A stretch of DNA of 64,000 nucleotides from Planctomycetota bacterium (GCA_016712285.1 JADJRK010000001.1:930001-994000), one strand, 5' to 3'. Shown: positions 1 through 8,840, counted from the first letter of the stretch. Notes: generated by a model from the letters alone, not told the origin. Program-made: numbers and translations.

Positions 1-431
1 CCACTTTCGCCCGCAGTTCCCTGAGTCCAGGAGAAGTCCTGGTCCCCGGCTCTTTTGGGGCGCCTGACATACTGCTCCACAGTTTCAAAGGCGTACTCAA
101 ACCCGATGTCCGGTACAGGCCGATCGTCATGCGTGCGAAACGCAATGAAGACCCTCTTGGGTTGAGGCACAGCCGGCACTGGCGCTTCGACCGGCGCGAT
201 GGGTGCCGGCGACTGTGTCGCCGGAGTTTCGTCCGGTTCACGATTGGCTGCAATTGGCTGCGGCGTTGCCGGCTTTGGCACGGCGGCGACCGGGGGATCG
301 TTGTCAGCAACCGGAGTGGAAGACTCGGGCCACCTCCAAATCGCCAAGAGCACGACGAGCGCAAGCACAAACAAGAGCGCAATCAGCGCAGCATACTTGG
401 TCCGATTTCGATCTACCGTCAGTGCTTCCAT
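1..431 (-). CDS. Partial membrane-anchored proline/alanine-rich protein (C-terminus off window)
   Basis: An open frame runs leftward from an ATG at 431 to the window edge (143 codons, no stop). The N-terminus is short and charged. A hydrophobic segment at residues 14-32 (AALIALLFVLALVVLLAIW) looks like a single membrane anchor. After it comes a Pro/Ala/Glu-rich linker (about residues 36-92), then a start of folded sequence (VFIAFRTHDDRPVPDIGFEY). The order suggests a type II membrane protein with a periplasmic domain beyond the edge. The family is not recognised. The next gene on this strand begins 70 bp upstream, so it may be cotranscribed with the oxidoreductase at 501-1556. Confidence 0.6.
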   Translation of the reverse strand, partial: MEALTVDRNRTKYAALIALLFVLALVVLLAIWRWPESSTPVADNDPPVAAVPKPATPQPIAANREPDETPATQSPAPIAPVEAPVPAVPQPKRVFIAFRTHDDRPVPDIGFEYAFETVEQYVRRPKRAGDQDFSWTQGTAGES

Positions 432-500
432 GGCCTTGATAGTAGCAGCGAAAGCGCCAATGCAGTTCACGCAATTGGCTGCATCGTATGCCGAGTGCGT

Positions 501-1556
501 TCAGACTAACGCAGGTTCCGCACTTTCAGTGGCTACTTCAAAACCCGCAGCGACCAGCTTACTTCTTGCCATGTCGGGCGTGACGAGATCAGCAAGGCTT
601 ATGCTGCCGCTTGCATTTGGTTTGGCCAGCAGCGCTTCGGCGGCCCAGACGCTGGGCCATGAGGGCACGTCTAAGCCGTTGTTTCGGGCGATGATTTCGA
701 TGCTGTCCAGCACGTCGCCCGACGCATCCAGCGCGTCGATCGCCATGATGCCGACCCTGGTGCCCAACGGGCGGGCCAGCGGCGACATGGCCGCCCCAAT
801 GCGCGAACCGAAATGCAGCAGGCCGCGCGGCGTGGCGCCGACCACGCGCGAAACCATGCGCAACGCGCTTGTGTAGCTGCGACGGTCGAACCCAAAGCCG
901 AAACGCAGCGGCACAATACGGTCACCGAGCGACACGCCGATCGATTCCAGGCCGCTGGGGTATGTGCTGTACCGCCGTGTGCCGATCGCGCCGTGGTCGC
1001 GCAACCAGGATTCACCGAACCAGCGCGAGCCTTGCGGCTTTGCGCGGCCGATCGGCAGCAGCATGCTGTACAGCAGTGTCGCCGACGCATCATTGTTCGT
1101 GCCGATGGAAAGCTGCGCCCGCACGCCGGCCACATCGGCCCGGCCTTGCCAGCGGCGTGCAAAGACCTCGATCAAAGCCGGAACGCTGCTGCACCCGGTG
1201 ATGGCGGCGATGTCGCCGGGTACAAAACCGGCTGCGATGTCGCGTACAGCCTGCATGAACGCCGGAGTCTCGGCCAGGTCCACGTAATGGCACCTGTGCT
1301 CGCGGCAGGCTCGCAGCAGGGGGCCGTGGTCATAGGTGAACGGGCCCACGGTGTTGATCAGCACGTCCACGTGTTGCAGCGTGGCGCCAAAGTCCTCGGG
1401 GCGGGCCAGGTCGAAGCGGGTAAATGTCGCGCCTTCAACACTGGTAGGACTGCGGCCGCCGCAGATCAGCGTCGCGTCGGGCAAACTCTGGCGCAGCAAC
1501 CGCAGAATGCGGCGGCCCATCAGCCCGCTGCCGCCCAGCACCATGACTGTACTCAT
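501..1556 (-). CDS. Saccharopine dehydrogenase-like NAD(P)-binding oxidoreductase
   Basis: 351 aa. The N-terminus has a Rossmann dinucleotide-binding signature (VMVLGGSGLMGRR), followed by the NTVGPF segment and a YVDLAETPAF stretch, as in the saccharopine dehydrogenase NADP-binding family. Members of this broad family also include trans-acting enoyl reductases and carotenoid- or lipid-modifying reductases, so lysine metabolism should not be assumed. Its ATG overlaps the stop of the upstream membrane-protein gene by 4 bp (ATGA at 1553-1556), which implies translational coupling. A fatty acid desaturase lies just beyond that gene, so a lipid-related role is a reasonable but unproven inference. 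Confidence 0.75.
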   Translation of the reverse strand: MSTVMVLGGSGLMGRRILRLLRQSLPDATLICGGRSPTSVEGATFTRFDLARPEDFGATLQHVDVLINTVGPFTYDHGPLLRACREHRCHYVDLAETPAFMQAVRDIAAGFVPGDIAAITGCSSVPALIEVFARRWQGRADVAGVRAQLSIGTNNDASATLLYSMLLPIGRAKPQGSRWFGESWLRDHGAIGTRRYSTYPSGLESIGVSLGDRIVPLRFGFGFDRRSYTSALRMVSRVVGATPRGLLHFGSRIGAAMSPLARPLGTRVGIMAIDALDASGDVLDSIEIIARNNGLDVPSWPSVWAAEALLAKPNASGSISLADLVTPDMARSKLVAAGFEVATESAEPALV

Positions 1557-2440
1557 GGCGCTTTCCCGGCGTTCGCGTCATGGATGCGCGCGTGGGCTGC
1601 CATGTACGCGAGGTAGTGCTCGTCGATGCGGTCGCGTGTTGTGGCTGTCGGGTTCTCAAGCGCCAGCGTTTCCAGCGTTCCCGCCATAGCGCTGCCCCAC
1701 GGGCTGTGCGGCACCAGCGGATACGTGACACGGGCGTTGACCGCCAGCACCCAGGCCGGCACCGACAGGTCGTGCTCTTGCATGATGATTGTGTACGGGT
1801 TGGTCTCGGGGTCATGGATCGGTGGCGCCTCAATGCCTTCGGCCCACGGACCGTCATTGAACAGCACCAGGTCGCTGCTGGTGCTGAAGCTGACCATGCC
1901 CGCGACCGGCAGCGCCACCACCGCCAGCAGCCACAGCAGCACGCGCGGCGGTTTGTGTACGATGTTGCGCACAAACTGCAACCGGCCCTTGGTCGGCTCG
2001 CCGCTGGGCTTAGCCACGGCCGCTGAGGCGATCACGCCGATGCCAAGGTTCTGCGCAAAAATGAAGAAAATGAAAAACGGGTAGACCACGCTGATGCCCG
2101 TGATGCCGTGCGTGACCGCTTCGCCAAGGCTGCCCTTCCATCCGGCAACGACCATGAACGGAAAGTAGCTGAAGCGCCACGCCAGCAGCGCGCCGAACGA
2201 CGCGATTAGGTTGCGCGCGAAGTTGTCATCGTTGCGCATGCCGAAACCAAGGCCCAGCATGGTCCCGGTGAGGCCGAAGATCACGAAGGGCCAGAACAGC
2301 ATCGGCTGCGTGAGTTCGGTCTGCGCGTCAAGCCAGAAGCCGGTGATGATGGCTGCCAGCGCGACCAGTGTCGCGCCTGCAATGCCGACGGGAGTCAGGT
2401 TGACGATACCGAAAAGTGCGCGACGGGGCTTGTCTTCCAT
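1553..2440 (-). CDS. Polytopic membrane protein of unknown function
   Basis: 295 aa. It has about five predicted membrane spans: near residues 13-37 (PVGIAGATLVALAAIITGF), 47-66, 78-100, 113-135 (GISVVYPFFIFFIFAQNLG) and 168-186 (VLLWLLAVVALPVAGMVSF). A soluble C-terminal half of about 110 residues follows, rich in Pro, Ala and His. No family is recognised. The gene is translationally coupled (ATGA) to the saccharopine-dehydrogenase-like gene downstream, and 69 bp separate it from the desaturase upstream. The three probably form one transcription unit concerned with membrane lipid chemistry. That role is inference from neighbours only. Confidence 0.65.
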   Translation of the reverse strand: MEDKPRRALFGIVNLTPVGIAGATLVALAAIITGFWLDAQTELTQPMLFWPFVIFGLTGTMLGLGFGMRNDDNFARNLIASFGALLAWRFSYFPFMVVAGWKGSLGEAVTHGITGISVVYPFFIFFIFAQNLGIGVIASAAVAKPSGEPTKGRLQFVRNIVHKPPRVLLWLLAVVALPVAGMVSFSTSSDLVLFNDGPWAEGIEAPPIHDPETNPYTIIMQEHDLSVPAWVLAVNARVTYPLVPHSPWGSAMAGTLETLALENPTATTRDRIDEHYLAYMAAHARIHDANAGKAP

Positions 2441-2509
2441 GGGTGCACCCAGGAGCGGAACGGTGCGAGTTTATACTCGGGTGCGGGTTCCGCTGAAAGC
2501 GGAGGACAA

Positions 2510-3496
2510 TCAATACACGTGCTTCTCGCGCAGCTCTGGCGCGACTTCATCCAGGCGCTGGCCCAGCTTCGCCCAGTGGCACGTCGGCACAGCCGGGAAC
2601 AGGTGGTGCTCAATGTGGTGGAACATCTGGTAGCTGATCAGGTTCTTGAACCAGCCGCGCTGCGTGCGCGCGATCATGTGTTTGTCGTCGCAATCGTGGT
2701 GCACCGTCCAGACGGCAAAGAAGCCGGTGCCGCATTGGCCCAGCCACATCGTGATCACGAACAGGCCCAGCCACCACTGGCCCAACCCCAGCGAGATCCA
2801 CGCCGCAACGCCGTACCAGACGACGTTGCCGACCAGCTCAGCGTAGACCCAGCGCAGTTGATTCGGCTTGCCCTCTTTCAGGGCAAACCAGTGCAGCTTC
2901 ATCGGAAAGTAGGGGCCTACAAGCATAGCCTGCCACCACTTGAGCTTGGCTGTGAAGCCCTCGACGTCTTCGTCGGTCAGGTTGTGGCGATGATGATGCA
3001 GGTGGTTGATCTGCACCGCGTGCATGCTGCCAGTCATCACGATACTCAGCCAGAACATCAGCAGGTCGCAGCCGCGGCGCGACACGCCAATCGCGTAATG
3101 GTACGCATTGTGGGTCTGCCGCAGGCCCGTGAGAAACAGGTAGAACGCGCAAAGCTGCGCCGGGACCATCCACCACCACGAGCCCGTGTACTGGATCAGC
3201 GCGAAGCAGCCAAGGCACGCCGCCAGCCAGGGCATACTGAGCGTGACTTCGACGAACGCCTGCCACGGCGAGACTTTGACCAGGTCGCGCCACTCGACCA
3301 TTTTGACGCGTGGGTCTTTGGTGATGTGGTAGTCAGCGTCGCCGGGCAGCGCCGACAGCGGCATCGGCACTTCCATGCCCGAAACTTCGTCCTGCGTCGG
3401 CAACTCGCCGCTCGCATGGACCGTAAGGTCCTGCGGGCGCGGCGCCGCGACTTCAACGACGGAGTTTTCGACTGCGGCTTCGGCGGTGGGTGACAC
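2510..3496 (-). CDS. Fatty acid desaturase family protein (membrane di-iron)
   Basis: 328 aa. The membrane fatty-acid-desaturase histidine boxes are present: HNAYH at residues 129-133, HLHHHRH at 165-171, and HHIEHHLFP at 293-301, with an additional HH at 266-267. These histidines bind the di-iron centre that introduces double bonds or hydroxyl groups into acyl chains. Hydrophobic spans lie between the boxes. The start is probably GTG at 3496, preceded by AAGGA about 8 nt upstream. The first 60 residues are hydrophilic and poorly conserved. It could act on phospholipid acyl chains, ornithine lipids or a carotenoid, and the sequence alone does not decide. It leads the three-gene run down to 501. 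Confidence 0.85.
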   Translation of the reverse strand: MSPTAEAAVENSVVEVAAPRPQDLTVHASGELPTQDEVSGMEVPMPLSALPGDADYHITKDPRVKMVEWRDLVKVSPWQAFVEVTLSMPWLAACLGCFALIQYTGSWWWMVPAQLCAFYLFLTGLRQTHNAYHYAIGVSRRGCDLLMFWLSIVMTGSMHAVQINHLHHHRHNLTDEDVEGFTAKLKWWQAMLVGPYFPMKLHWFALKEGKPNQLRWVYAELVGNVVWYGVAAWISLGLGQWWLGLFVITMWLGQCGTGFFAVWTVHHDCDDKHMIARTQRGWFKNLISYQMFHHIEHHLFPAVPTCHWAKLGQRLDEVAPELREKHVY

Positions 3497-3564
3497 GCTG
3501 CTGGTCCTTATGGTCGTGATGCGGGCGCAGGATACACAGAGGCAGTGCGCCAGCCAAGAACACG

Positions 3565-3588
3565 AAAACCCCCGCCATCTGCGGGGGT
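3565..3588 (-). terminator. Rho-independent terminator of the S41 peptidase gene
   Basis: A perfect 8-bp G/C stem (ACCCCCGC at 3568-3575, GCGGGGGT at 3581-3588) closes a 5-nt loop. On the minus strand it is followed by TTTT (3565-3568). It lies 17 bp past the stop of the peptidase gene ending at 3605. Confidence 0.8.
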
Positions 3589-3604
3589 CTTCAGGTTCAG
3601 TGAT

Positions 3605-4969
3605 CTAGAACTCCTCTTCGGCGGCTTTGTGGTCTGACTTGGGCAGTTCCGGCTTGGGGTTGTCCTTGACCAGTTCGTGCAGGATCTTTACGCCCGCCTC
3701 TTTGATCGTGTCCACACCGGCGGCATAGCGGATGTTGTCCTTCACGGGGTGCGTGGGCTCGACGGGATTGCCCTCAAGCTCGACTTGCCCATAGCTCAGG
3801 TTGCGCACGTTTTGCGCCGGGTAGATCAGATAGCTGCCATCCGGCAATTGCGTGAACGTGCTGCCCAGCACCGCGCCCGGGGTGCTTTCGCCGACCAACG
3901 GCCCGAGCTTCAGCCACTTCCAGTTGTGCGCATACAGCTCTTTGGCGCTGCGGCTGCCGCTGTCCTGCAGCGCAACCACCGGCCGCTCCCACTTGGGCAT
4001 GCCGTAGTCCTGCTGGCTGCCGCGACCGCCGGGGAAGCGCACCATCGGCGGTGGAGCGCCAAACGGTGAAAAGCAGGCGTTCATCACGTCCACGCTGCCG
4101 CCGCGGCCGCGCAGGTCGATGATGATGCCGTCGCACAGCTGCCACTGTTTCTTGAGCGCCCGTTTGAGAGCGGAACTCATGCCGTGGTGCAGGAAGTGCC
4201 AGAAACGGATGTAGCCGAACTTGCGCCCCTCATGCTCAATGATCGTCACGCTGTTGCGCGAAGCCGCGATCATGTTGATCTCGCCGGGCTCAACGCTGAT
4301 GGTCAGGCGTTCTTCGCTGTCGGCGCTCCGTTGCAACTCAACCAGCAATGCGCCGCCGTCGGCCGGGTTCTTCAGAAAGTAGTGGGGGTGCTGGTTCGGC
4401 AGCCCCGGGTCTCCGCCCGCGTCGACCAGCAGGTCCGACTCTGCCACGGGTTTGCCGGCAATCTTGTGCACCCGGTCGCCGCGCTTGATGCCGGCTTTGT
4501 CTGCTGGGCCGCCGGTCAGCAGATCCGTCACGAAAAACTCGCCAGTGGTCAGCTCAGTGATGTCGAACCCGACCTGCCGGCGCAGCGTGTTGTCCATCTC
4601 GGGTGCGAAGTGGTTGTCGTAGGCGTGCTGATCAACGATGCCAAGGTGGCTGACCTTGAACTCGCCCAGCAGTTCGCGCAGCACCGCATGCAGGGCATTG
4701 CCCGGCGCGGCATCGGCGCAGCGCTTCAGGTAGCGGCCGCGCATTTCTTTCAGATCGTGGCCGCCATACTTCTTGTCGTAAAACCCGTTACGAATGATGC
4801 CCAGCATCGCATCGAGAACTTTGACATTGGCCTTCTGCGCTTCGCTGAACGCGCCTTCATCCACTTCGCCTTTGGCTGAGTCATCAACAAGGCGCGCCTG
4901 GCCGGTCACGGGAACCGTTACCGACAGCATCAGTGCAGCAATCAGCGTAAGAAACACACGATACAGCAT
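3605..4969 (-). CDS. Secreted S41-family peptidase with PDZ domain
   Basis: 454 aa. A signal peptide spans residues 1-25, cleaved near GQA. A PDZ domain lies around 130-228 (GGPADKAGIKRGDRVHKI). The S41 peptidase core spans about 240-400. Aligned on the family motif, Ser341 (in DSGSRSAKE) takes the nucleophile position. The Lys that completes the dyad in Tsp/CtpA (FGKG) is Ala366 here (TPGAV). A His in KVSH (residue 108) could serve as in tricorn-like S41 members. This makes it a non-CTP S41 enzyme, probably periplasmic. The strong ribosome-binding site AGGAGA lies 5 nt before the ATG, and the gene is monocistronic, with a terminator at 3565-3588. Confidence 0.82.
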   Translation of the reverse strand: MLYRVFLTLIAALMLSVTVPVTGQARLVDDSAKGEVDEGAFSEAQKANVKVLDAMLGIIRNGFYDKKYGGHDLKEMRGRYLKRCADAAPGNALHAVLRELLGEFKVSHLGIVDQHAYDNHFAPEMDNTLRRQVGFDITELTTGEFFVTDLLTGGPADKAGIKRGDRVHKIAGKPVAESDLLVDAGGDPGLPNQHPHYFLKNPADGGALLVELQRSADSEERLTISVEPGEINMIAASRNSVTIIEHEGRKFGYIRFWHFLHHGMSSALKRALKKQWQLCDGIIIDLRGRGGSVDVMNACFSPFGAPPPMVRFPGGRGSQQDYGMPKWERPVVALQDSGSRSAKELYAHNWKWLKLGPLVGESTPGAVLGSTFTQLPDGSYLIYPAQNVRNLSYGQVELEGNPVEPTHPVKDNIRYAAGVDTIKEAGVKILHELVKDNPKPELPKSDHKAAEEEF

Positions 4970-5061
4970 CAGATTCTCCTAAGCCGGGAGGTGCACTCCC
5001 GTTGACGCAGGGTAGAGTCCCGCTCAAATACGCGCGAAAGTGGTTCAGGAGTAGTCCCAAC

Positions 5062-7722
5062 ATGAACTTTTCCCTCACGGAGCAGGCCCGGTTTTTTGCA
5101 GGCACCGGCGCCGGGTACCTCGAAGACAAGCCCACATGGAAGCCCTTCATGAAGAAGGGCGTCACCCCCAAGTGGTCCCGCGACCGGGTGGTCGATGTCC
5201 GCCACATCCGGCTGGAGATCAAGCCGGACTTTGACAAGCGCTCGATCAGCGGCACGGCGACCTTGACTGTCGCGCCGATCAACGAGGGTGCCACGTTTCT
5301 TGACCTCGACGCCTGCGAGATGGAGATTTCGGCGGTCAACGTCGATGGGGCCAAGACTGAGTTTCGCCACGATGGCGAAGTGCTGACGGTGCAGTTCGGG
5401 CGCGAGTTGCCAGCCGACAAGCCGATCGACATTGCCATCAAGTACTCGGCTGTACCGCGGCGGGGCGCCTACTTTGTAGGCCCGGACCGCGACTACCCCA
5501 AGAAGCACAAGGAACTCTGGACGCAGGGCCAGGACGAGGACAGCCGCTACTGGTTTCCGTGCTTTGACTACCCGAACGAAAAGGCCACCAGCGAAATCAT
5601 CGTGGAAGTGCCCAGCGGCATGACCAGCCTGAGCAACGGCGCGCTGATTAACGTCGAGAGCCGCAAAGGCCACGAGCTGCACCACTGGAAGCACGACGTG
5701 CCGCACGTGGCGTACCTGATGACCCTGGTCGTGGGCGACTTCGTCAAAGTCAGCAAAGAGTGGGATGGCATCCCGGTTGACTACTATGTGCCGCCCGGCA
5801 GAGAAGAAGACGGCGAACGCGCGTTCGGCCGCACGCCTGACATGGTGCGCTTCTTCAGCGAAAAGACCGGCGTGCGCTACCCGTATGCCAAGTACGCGCA
5901 GATCACTGCCGAAGACTTCATTTTCGGCGGCATGGAAAACACCACTGCTACCACGCAAACGGCACTGACGCTGCATGACGAGCGCGCGCACCTTGACTTC
6001 AGTTCAGAGCCGCTGGTCAGCCACGAGCTTGCGCACCAGTGGTTCGGCGACTACCTGACCTGCCGCGACTGGAGCCACGCCTGGCTGAACGAGAGCTTCG
6101 CCACGTACTTTGAAGCCATGTGGTGCGAGGAGTCCCTGGGCGACGACGAGTTCAAGTACTACCTCGACGCCGACTGGAAAACCTACCTGGCCGAAGACAA
6201 GGGCAGCTACCGCCGCGCCATCCAGACCAACATCTACAACGAGCCGCTGGACCTGTTCGACCGCCACCTTTACCAGAAGGGCGCGGTCATCCTGCACCAC
6301 CTGCGCAAGCTGCTGGGCGACCGGCTTTGGTGGAAGGTGATCAATCACTACCTTACCAGCAACGCCGAGCAGACGGTGATCACGCAGGACCTGGCCACGT
6401 CGCTGGAAAAGGTCACCGGCCGCAACTGGGACTGGTTTCTGGCCCAGTGGATCCATGGCGGCGGGCACCCCCAGTTCAAGCTGAAAGCAACCTGGAGCGA
6501 CAAGACCCAGAGCCTCGACTTTTCGATCCTGCAGACGCAGAAGCAGGATGACCTGACCGCGATTTTCCGCACGCCGGTCAAAGTCCGCTTTGCGTGGAAG
6601 GGTGGCGAAGAGATCCGCGAGTTCGAGTTGGACAAGCCCGCGCACCGCTATCACCTGAAGCTTCCCAAGCGCCCGGAGTGGGTTGCCTTTGACCCCGGCA
6701 ACAGCATTCCCAAGACTCTCGAGCTGGACTTCAGCGAGGACATGCTCATCGCGCAGCTTGAACACGATGACGACGTGATGGGTCGCGTGCATGCCGCTCG
6801 GGCACTGGCGGGCAAGGCCACACGCAAGTCGGTAGCGGCGCTGGCCAAGGCGCTGACCGGCGACAAGTTCTGGGGCGTGCAAGCCGAATGCGCCGAGGCC
6901 CTGGGCAAGGCACACACCCCGGAAGCAATGCAGGCCCTGTGCGATGCCTACACCCTGCCACACCCAAAGGCAAGGCGCGCCGTTGCGGCTGCCCTTGGCG
7001 AATGGCGCCACAGCAGCGCGACTGAAAAGCTTGCGCTGATGCTGAACAAGGACAAGAGCTACTACGTCGCAGCCGAGGCCGCCGTGGCCCTCGGCAAGAC
7101 ACGGGCCGTGATCGCGTTTGACGTGTTGATGGGTGCCTTGCCGCGCGCCAGCCACGTGGACGTGATTCGCAGTTCTGTGTTCGCAGCGTTCTGTGAACTC
7201 AAAGACCTGCGCGCGCTGCCGGTGTTGCTTGAATGGACCGAGGCAGGCCAAAGCCAGCAGGCTCGCTACGCAGCCGTGGCGGCACTGGGCAAACTGGCAA
7301 GGCTCAGCACCGAAGAGAAAGACAAACTGGCTGCACGCGAGCGGCTTGAGGCCCTGCTTGAGGGCGAGTTCAGGCTCGTGATGGCAGCCTTGAGCGGCTT
7401 GGGTGCATTGCGCGACGCGGCATCGATTCCGGCCCTGGCCAAGGTTGCGCGCACCAGCCATGACAGCCGCATCAAGAAGCGCGCCCGCGACACCATTGAA
7501 GCGATTCGGGCGGCACAAGGCGCACCCAAAGAACTGAAGGAGCTGCGCGACGACTACGACAAGCTGAAAGACGAGCACGACAAGCTGAAAGAGCGCGTTG
7601 AGAAAATGGAGTCGCTCAACGGGCACGGCAAGCAAGCCAGCAAGGCAAGCACTAAGCCCGCCCGCGCCGGCCAGCGCAAGTCGCAAAAGAAGGCCAAAGC
7701 TCGCGCGTCAAAGAGTCGTTGA
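5062..7722 (+). CDS. M1 family metallo-aminopeptidase with HEAT repeats and basic coiled-coil tail
   Basis: 886 aa. The gluzincin signature is complete: the exopeptidase motif GGMEN (residues 289-293), HELAH (321-325) and the distal zinc ligand Glu344 in NESFATYFE, exactly 18 residues on. The order is an N-terminal beta-sandwich domain, catalytic domain, a beta domain near 470-560, then alpha-helical HEAT-like repeats (about 570-830), a coiled coil (about 835-866) and a Lys/Arg-rich tail. It removes N-terminal residues from peptides. No signal peptide is seen, so it is probably cytoplasmic. The ATG at 5062 was chosen because CAGGAG lies about 10 nt before it; an upstream TTG is less likely. 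It is divergent from the S41 peptidase gene. Confidence 0.9.
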   Translation: MNFSLTEQARFFAGTGAGYLEDKPTWKPFMKKGVTPKWSRDRVVDVRHIRLEIKPDFDKRSISGTATLTVAPINEGATFLDLDACEMEISAVNVDGAKTEFRHDGEVLTVQFGRELPADKPIDIAIKYSAVPRRGAYFVGPDRDYPKKHKELWTQGQDEDSRYWFPCFDYPNEKATSEIIVEVPSGMTSLSNGALINVESRKGHELHHWKHDVPHVAYLMTLVVGDFVKVSKEWDGIPVDYYVPPGREEDGERAFGRTPDMVRFFSEKTGVRYPYAKYAQITAEDFIFGGMENTTATTQTALTLHDERAHLDFSSEPLVSHELAHQWFGDYLTCRDWSHAWLNESFATYFEAMWCEESLGDDEFKYYLDADWKTYLAEDKGSYRRAIQTNIYNEPLDLFDRHLYQKGAVILHHLRKLLGDRLWWKVINHYLTSNAEQTVITQDLATSLEKVTGRNWDWFLAQWIHGGGHPQFKLKATWSDKTQSLDFSILQTQKQDDLTAIFRTPVKVRFAWKGGEEIREFELDKPAHRYHLKLPKRPEWVAFDPGNSIPKTLELDFSEDMLIAQLEHDDDVMGRVHAARALAGKATRKSVAALAKALTGDKFWGVQAECAEALGKAHTPEAMQALCDAYTLPHPKARRAVAAALGEWRHSSATEKLALMLNKDKSYYVAAEAAVALGKTRAVIAFDVLMGALPRASHVDVIRSSVFAAFCELKDLRALPVLLEWTEAGQSQQARYAAVAALGKLARLSTEEKDKLAARERLEALLEGEFRLVMAALSGLGALRDAASIPALAKVARTSHDSRIKKRARDTIEAIRAAQGAPKELKELRDDYDKLKDEHDKLKERVEKMESLNGHGKQASKASTKPARAGQRKSQKKAKARASKSR

Positions 7723-7743
7723 AGATCGACCACCGACACGAAC

Positions 7744-7767
7744 AAGGGCGCGCTCGGGCCCGCCCTT
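7744..7767. terminator. Bidirectional hairpin terminator between convergent genes
   Basis: Inverted repeat AAGGGCG (7744-7750) / CGCCCTT (7761-7767) with a 10-nt loop. It sits between the stop of the M1 aminopeptidase gene and the stop of uppP. There is a short T-rich stretch on the plus side and TTGTT on the minus side. It probably serves both convergent genes. Confidence 0.6.
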
Positions 7768-7768
7768 T

Positions 7769-8584
7769 CTATGCCGGTGGAAACACCAGCAAGTAGATCA
7801 GCGCTGCCACGCCAGCCGCCGCCGTGTACGCGCTGAACCAGCGTAGCTTGCGCTTGGCGACGACCAACTTGACCAGCGAGAGCCCGATCAGGCTGAACAC
7901 GAGGCTGGCCAAGAACCCGGCTATGGCCGGCGCCGCGTCGATCTGGCTGATCTCGCGCGCCTCAATCAAGCCCGCGCCGCCGATCGCGATCAGTCCCATC
8001 AGGAAACTCAGGCGCACCGCATCACTGCGTACCCAGTACAGCATCAACGCCATGCAGATCGTGCTGCCGCTGCGCGACACCCCCGGCAGCAGCGCCACCA
8101 TCTGCGCCACGCCGACCAACAGCACCAGCCAGAGGTCGGTGCCCTTGGCAGTCTCCAGCGTCACGCGCAACTCCCGCGGCCGCTCGGCCAGCCACAGCAC
8201 AGCCGCGGTGAACATCAAGCCAAAACACGCAACCCAGGGCGATTGCAACACGTTGTGCTCAATCCAGCCCTCTTGAGCTTCAGGCAGCAGCTTCTTGATC
8301 GTGATGCCGACGATCGCCGCCGGGATGCTGGCGAGAACCAGCAGGCTGATCACGTGCCAGTTGATTTTGGGGTACACGAGCTTGGCCACGTCGCCGCGAA
8401 ACACCCACAGGATCGCCAGCCAACTGCCCAGATGCAGAAGCACGCTTTGGGCGGTGCTGCCCTCGCCGCCAAGTTCGCGCCCGAGAATCACCCCAAGGAT
8501 CACCAAGTGGCCCGAGCTGCTGACCGGCAGAAACTCGGTCAGGCCCTGCACTGCGCCCAAGATGATGGCTTTCAGCACGTCCAT
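7769..8584 (-). CDS. uppP: Undecaprenyl-diphosphatase UppP (BacA)
   Basis: 271 aa polytopic membrane protein. It carries the UppP/BacA signatures: LTEFLPVSSSGHL at residues 15-27, containing the catalytic Glu and Ser cluster, and LLPGVSRSGST around residue 168. It dephosphorylates undecaprenyl pyrophosphate, recycling the lipid carrier for peptidoglycan and other envelope glycans, and overproduction confers bacitracin resistance. Length and about seven to eight hydrophobic spans match the family. It is a single gene, convergent with the aminopeptidase gene and divergent from tRNA-Asp. Confidence 0.95.
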   Translation of the reverse strand: MDVLKAIILGAVQGLTEFLPVSSSGHLVILGVILGRELGGEGSTAQSVLLHLGSWLAILWVFRGDVAKLVYPKINWHVISLLVLASIPAAIVGITIKKLLPEAQEGWIEHNVLQSPWVACFGLMFTAAVLWLAERPRELRVTLETAKGTDLWLVLLVGVAQMVALLPGVSRSGSTICMALMLYWVRSDAVRLSFLMGLIAIGGAGLIEAREISQIDAAPAIAGFLASLVFSLIGLSLVKLVVAKRKLRWFSAYTAAAGVAALIYLLVFPPA

Positions 8585-8712
8585 GCCCGATTATCGGCAA
8601 AGTCAGCCCCCGAAGTGAAGGCACGAAACCCGCGCGCGTTCGGGTTCTTGACGGCTGCGGGCAAACGGGTTAATCATGCCGCCCCGCGATGGTAACGTTG
8701 CGGCTTGAAAAC

Positions 8713-8789
8713 GGGGATGTAGCTCAATCGGTTAGAGCGCCGGCCTGTCACGCCGGAGGTTGCGGGTTCGAGTCCCGTCATCCTCGCCA
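8713..8789 (+). tRNA. tRNA-Asp (GTC)
   Basis: Complete cloverleaf. The acceptor stem GGGGATG pairs with CATCCTC (8779-8785) with one G-T. The anticodon loop CTGTCAC gives anticodon GTC, and the T arm is GCGGG-TTCGAGT-CCCGT. The discriminator is G at 8786, and CCA is encoded at 8787-8789. Confidence 0.95.
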
Positions 8790-8795
8790 GACTAC

Positions 8796-8840
8796 AACGC
8801 AAGCAGGAAGCGGCCTCACGGCCACTTCCTGCTTTGCGTT
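8796..8840. repeat. Long imperfect hairpin just 3' of tRNA-Asp
   Basis: The arms 8796-8815 and 8820-8840 are complementary over about 20 bp with one mismatch and one extra T, with a TCAC loop. It begins 6 nt after the tRNA CCA. It is followed by an A-run rather than a T-run, so it is not a canonical plus-strand intrinsic terminator, although it could still end or stabilise the tRNA transcript. Confidence 0.6.

Noticed and set aside
199..876. 225-codon plus-strand frame overlapping the first two genes
   Set aside because: Antisense to the saccharopine-dehydrogenase-like and membrane-anchored genes; no family features.
6004..7686. 560-codon minus-strand frame opposite the M1 aminopeptidase gene
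   Set aside because: It is a shadow of a long high-GC gene with no family motifs or ribosome-binding site; the opposite frame has the full M1 signature.
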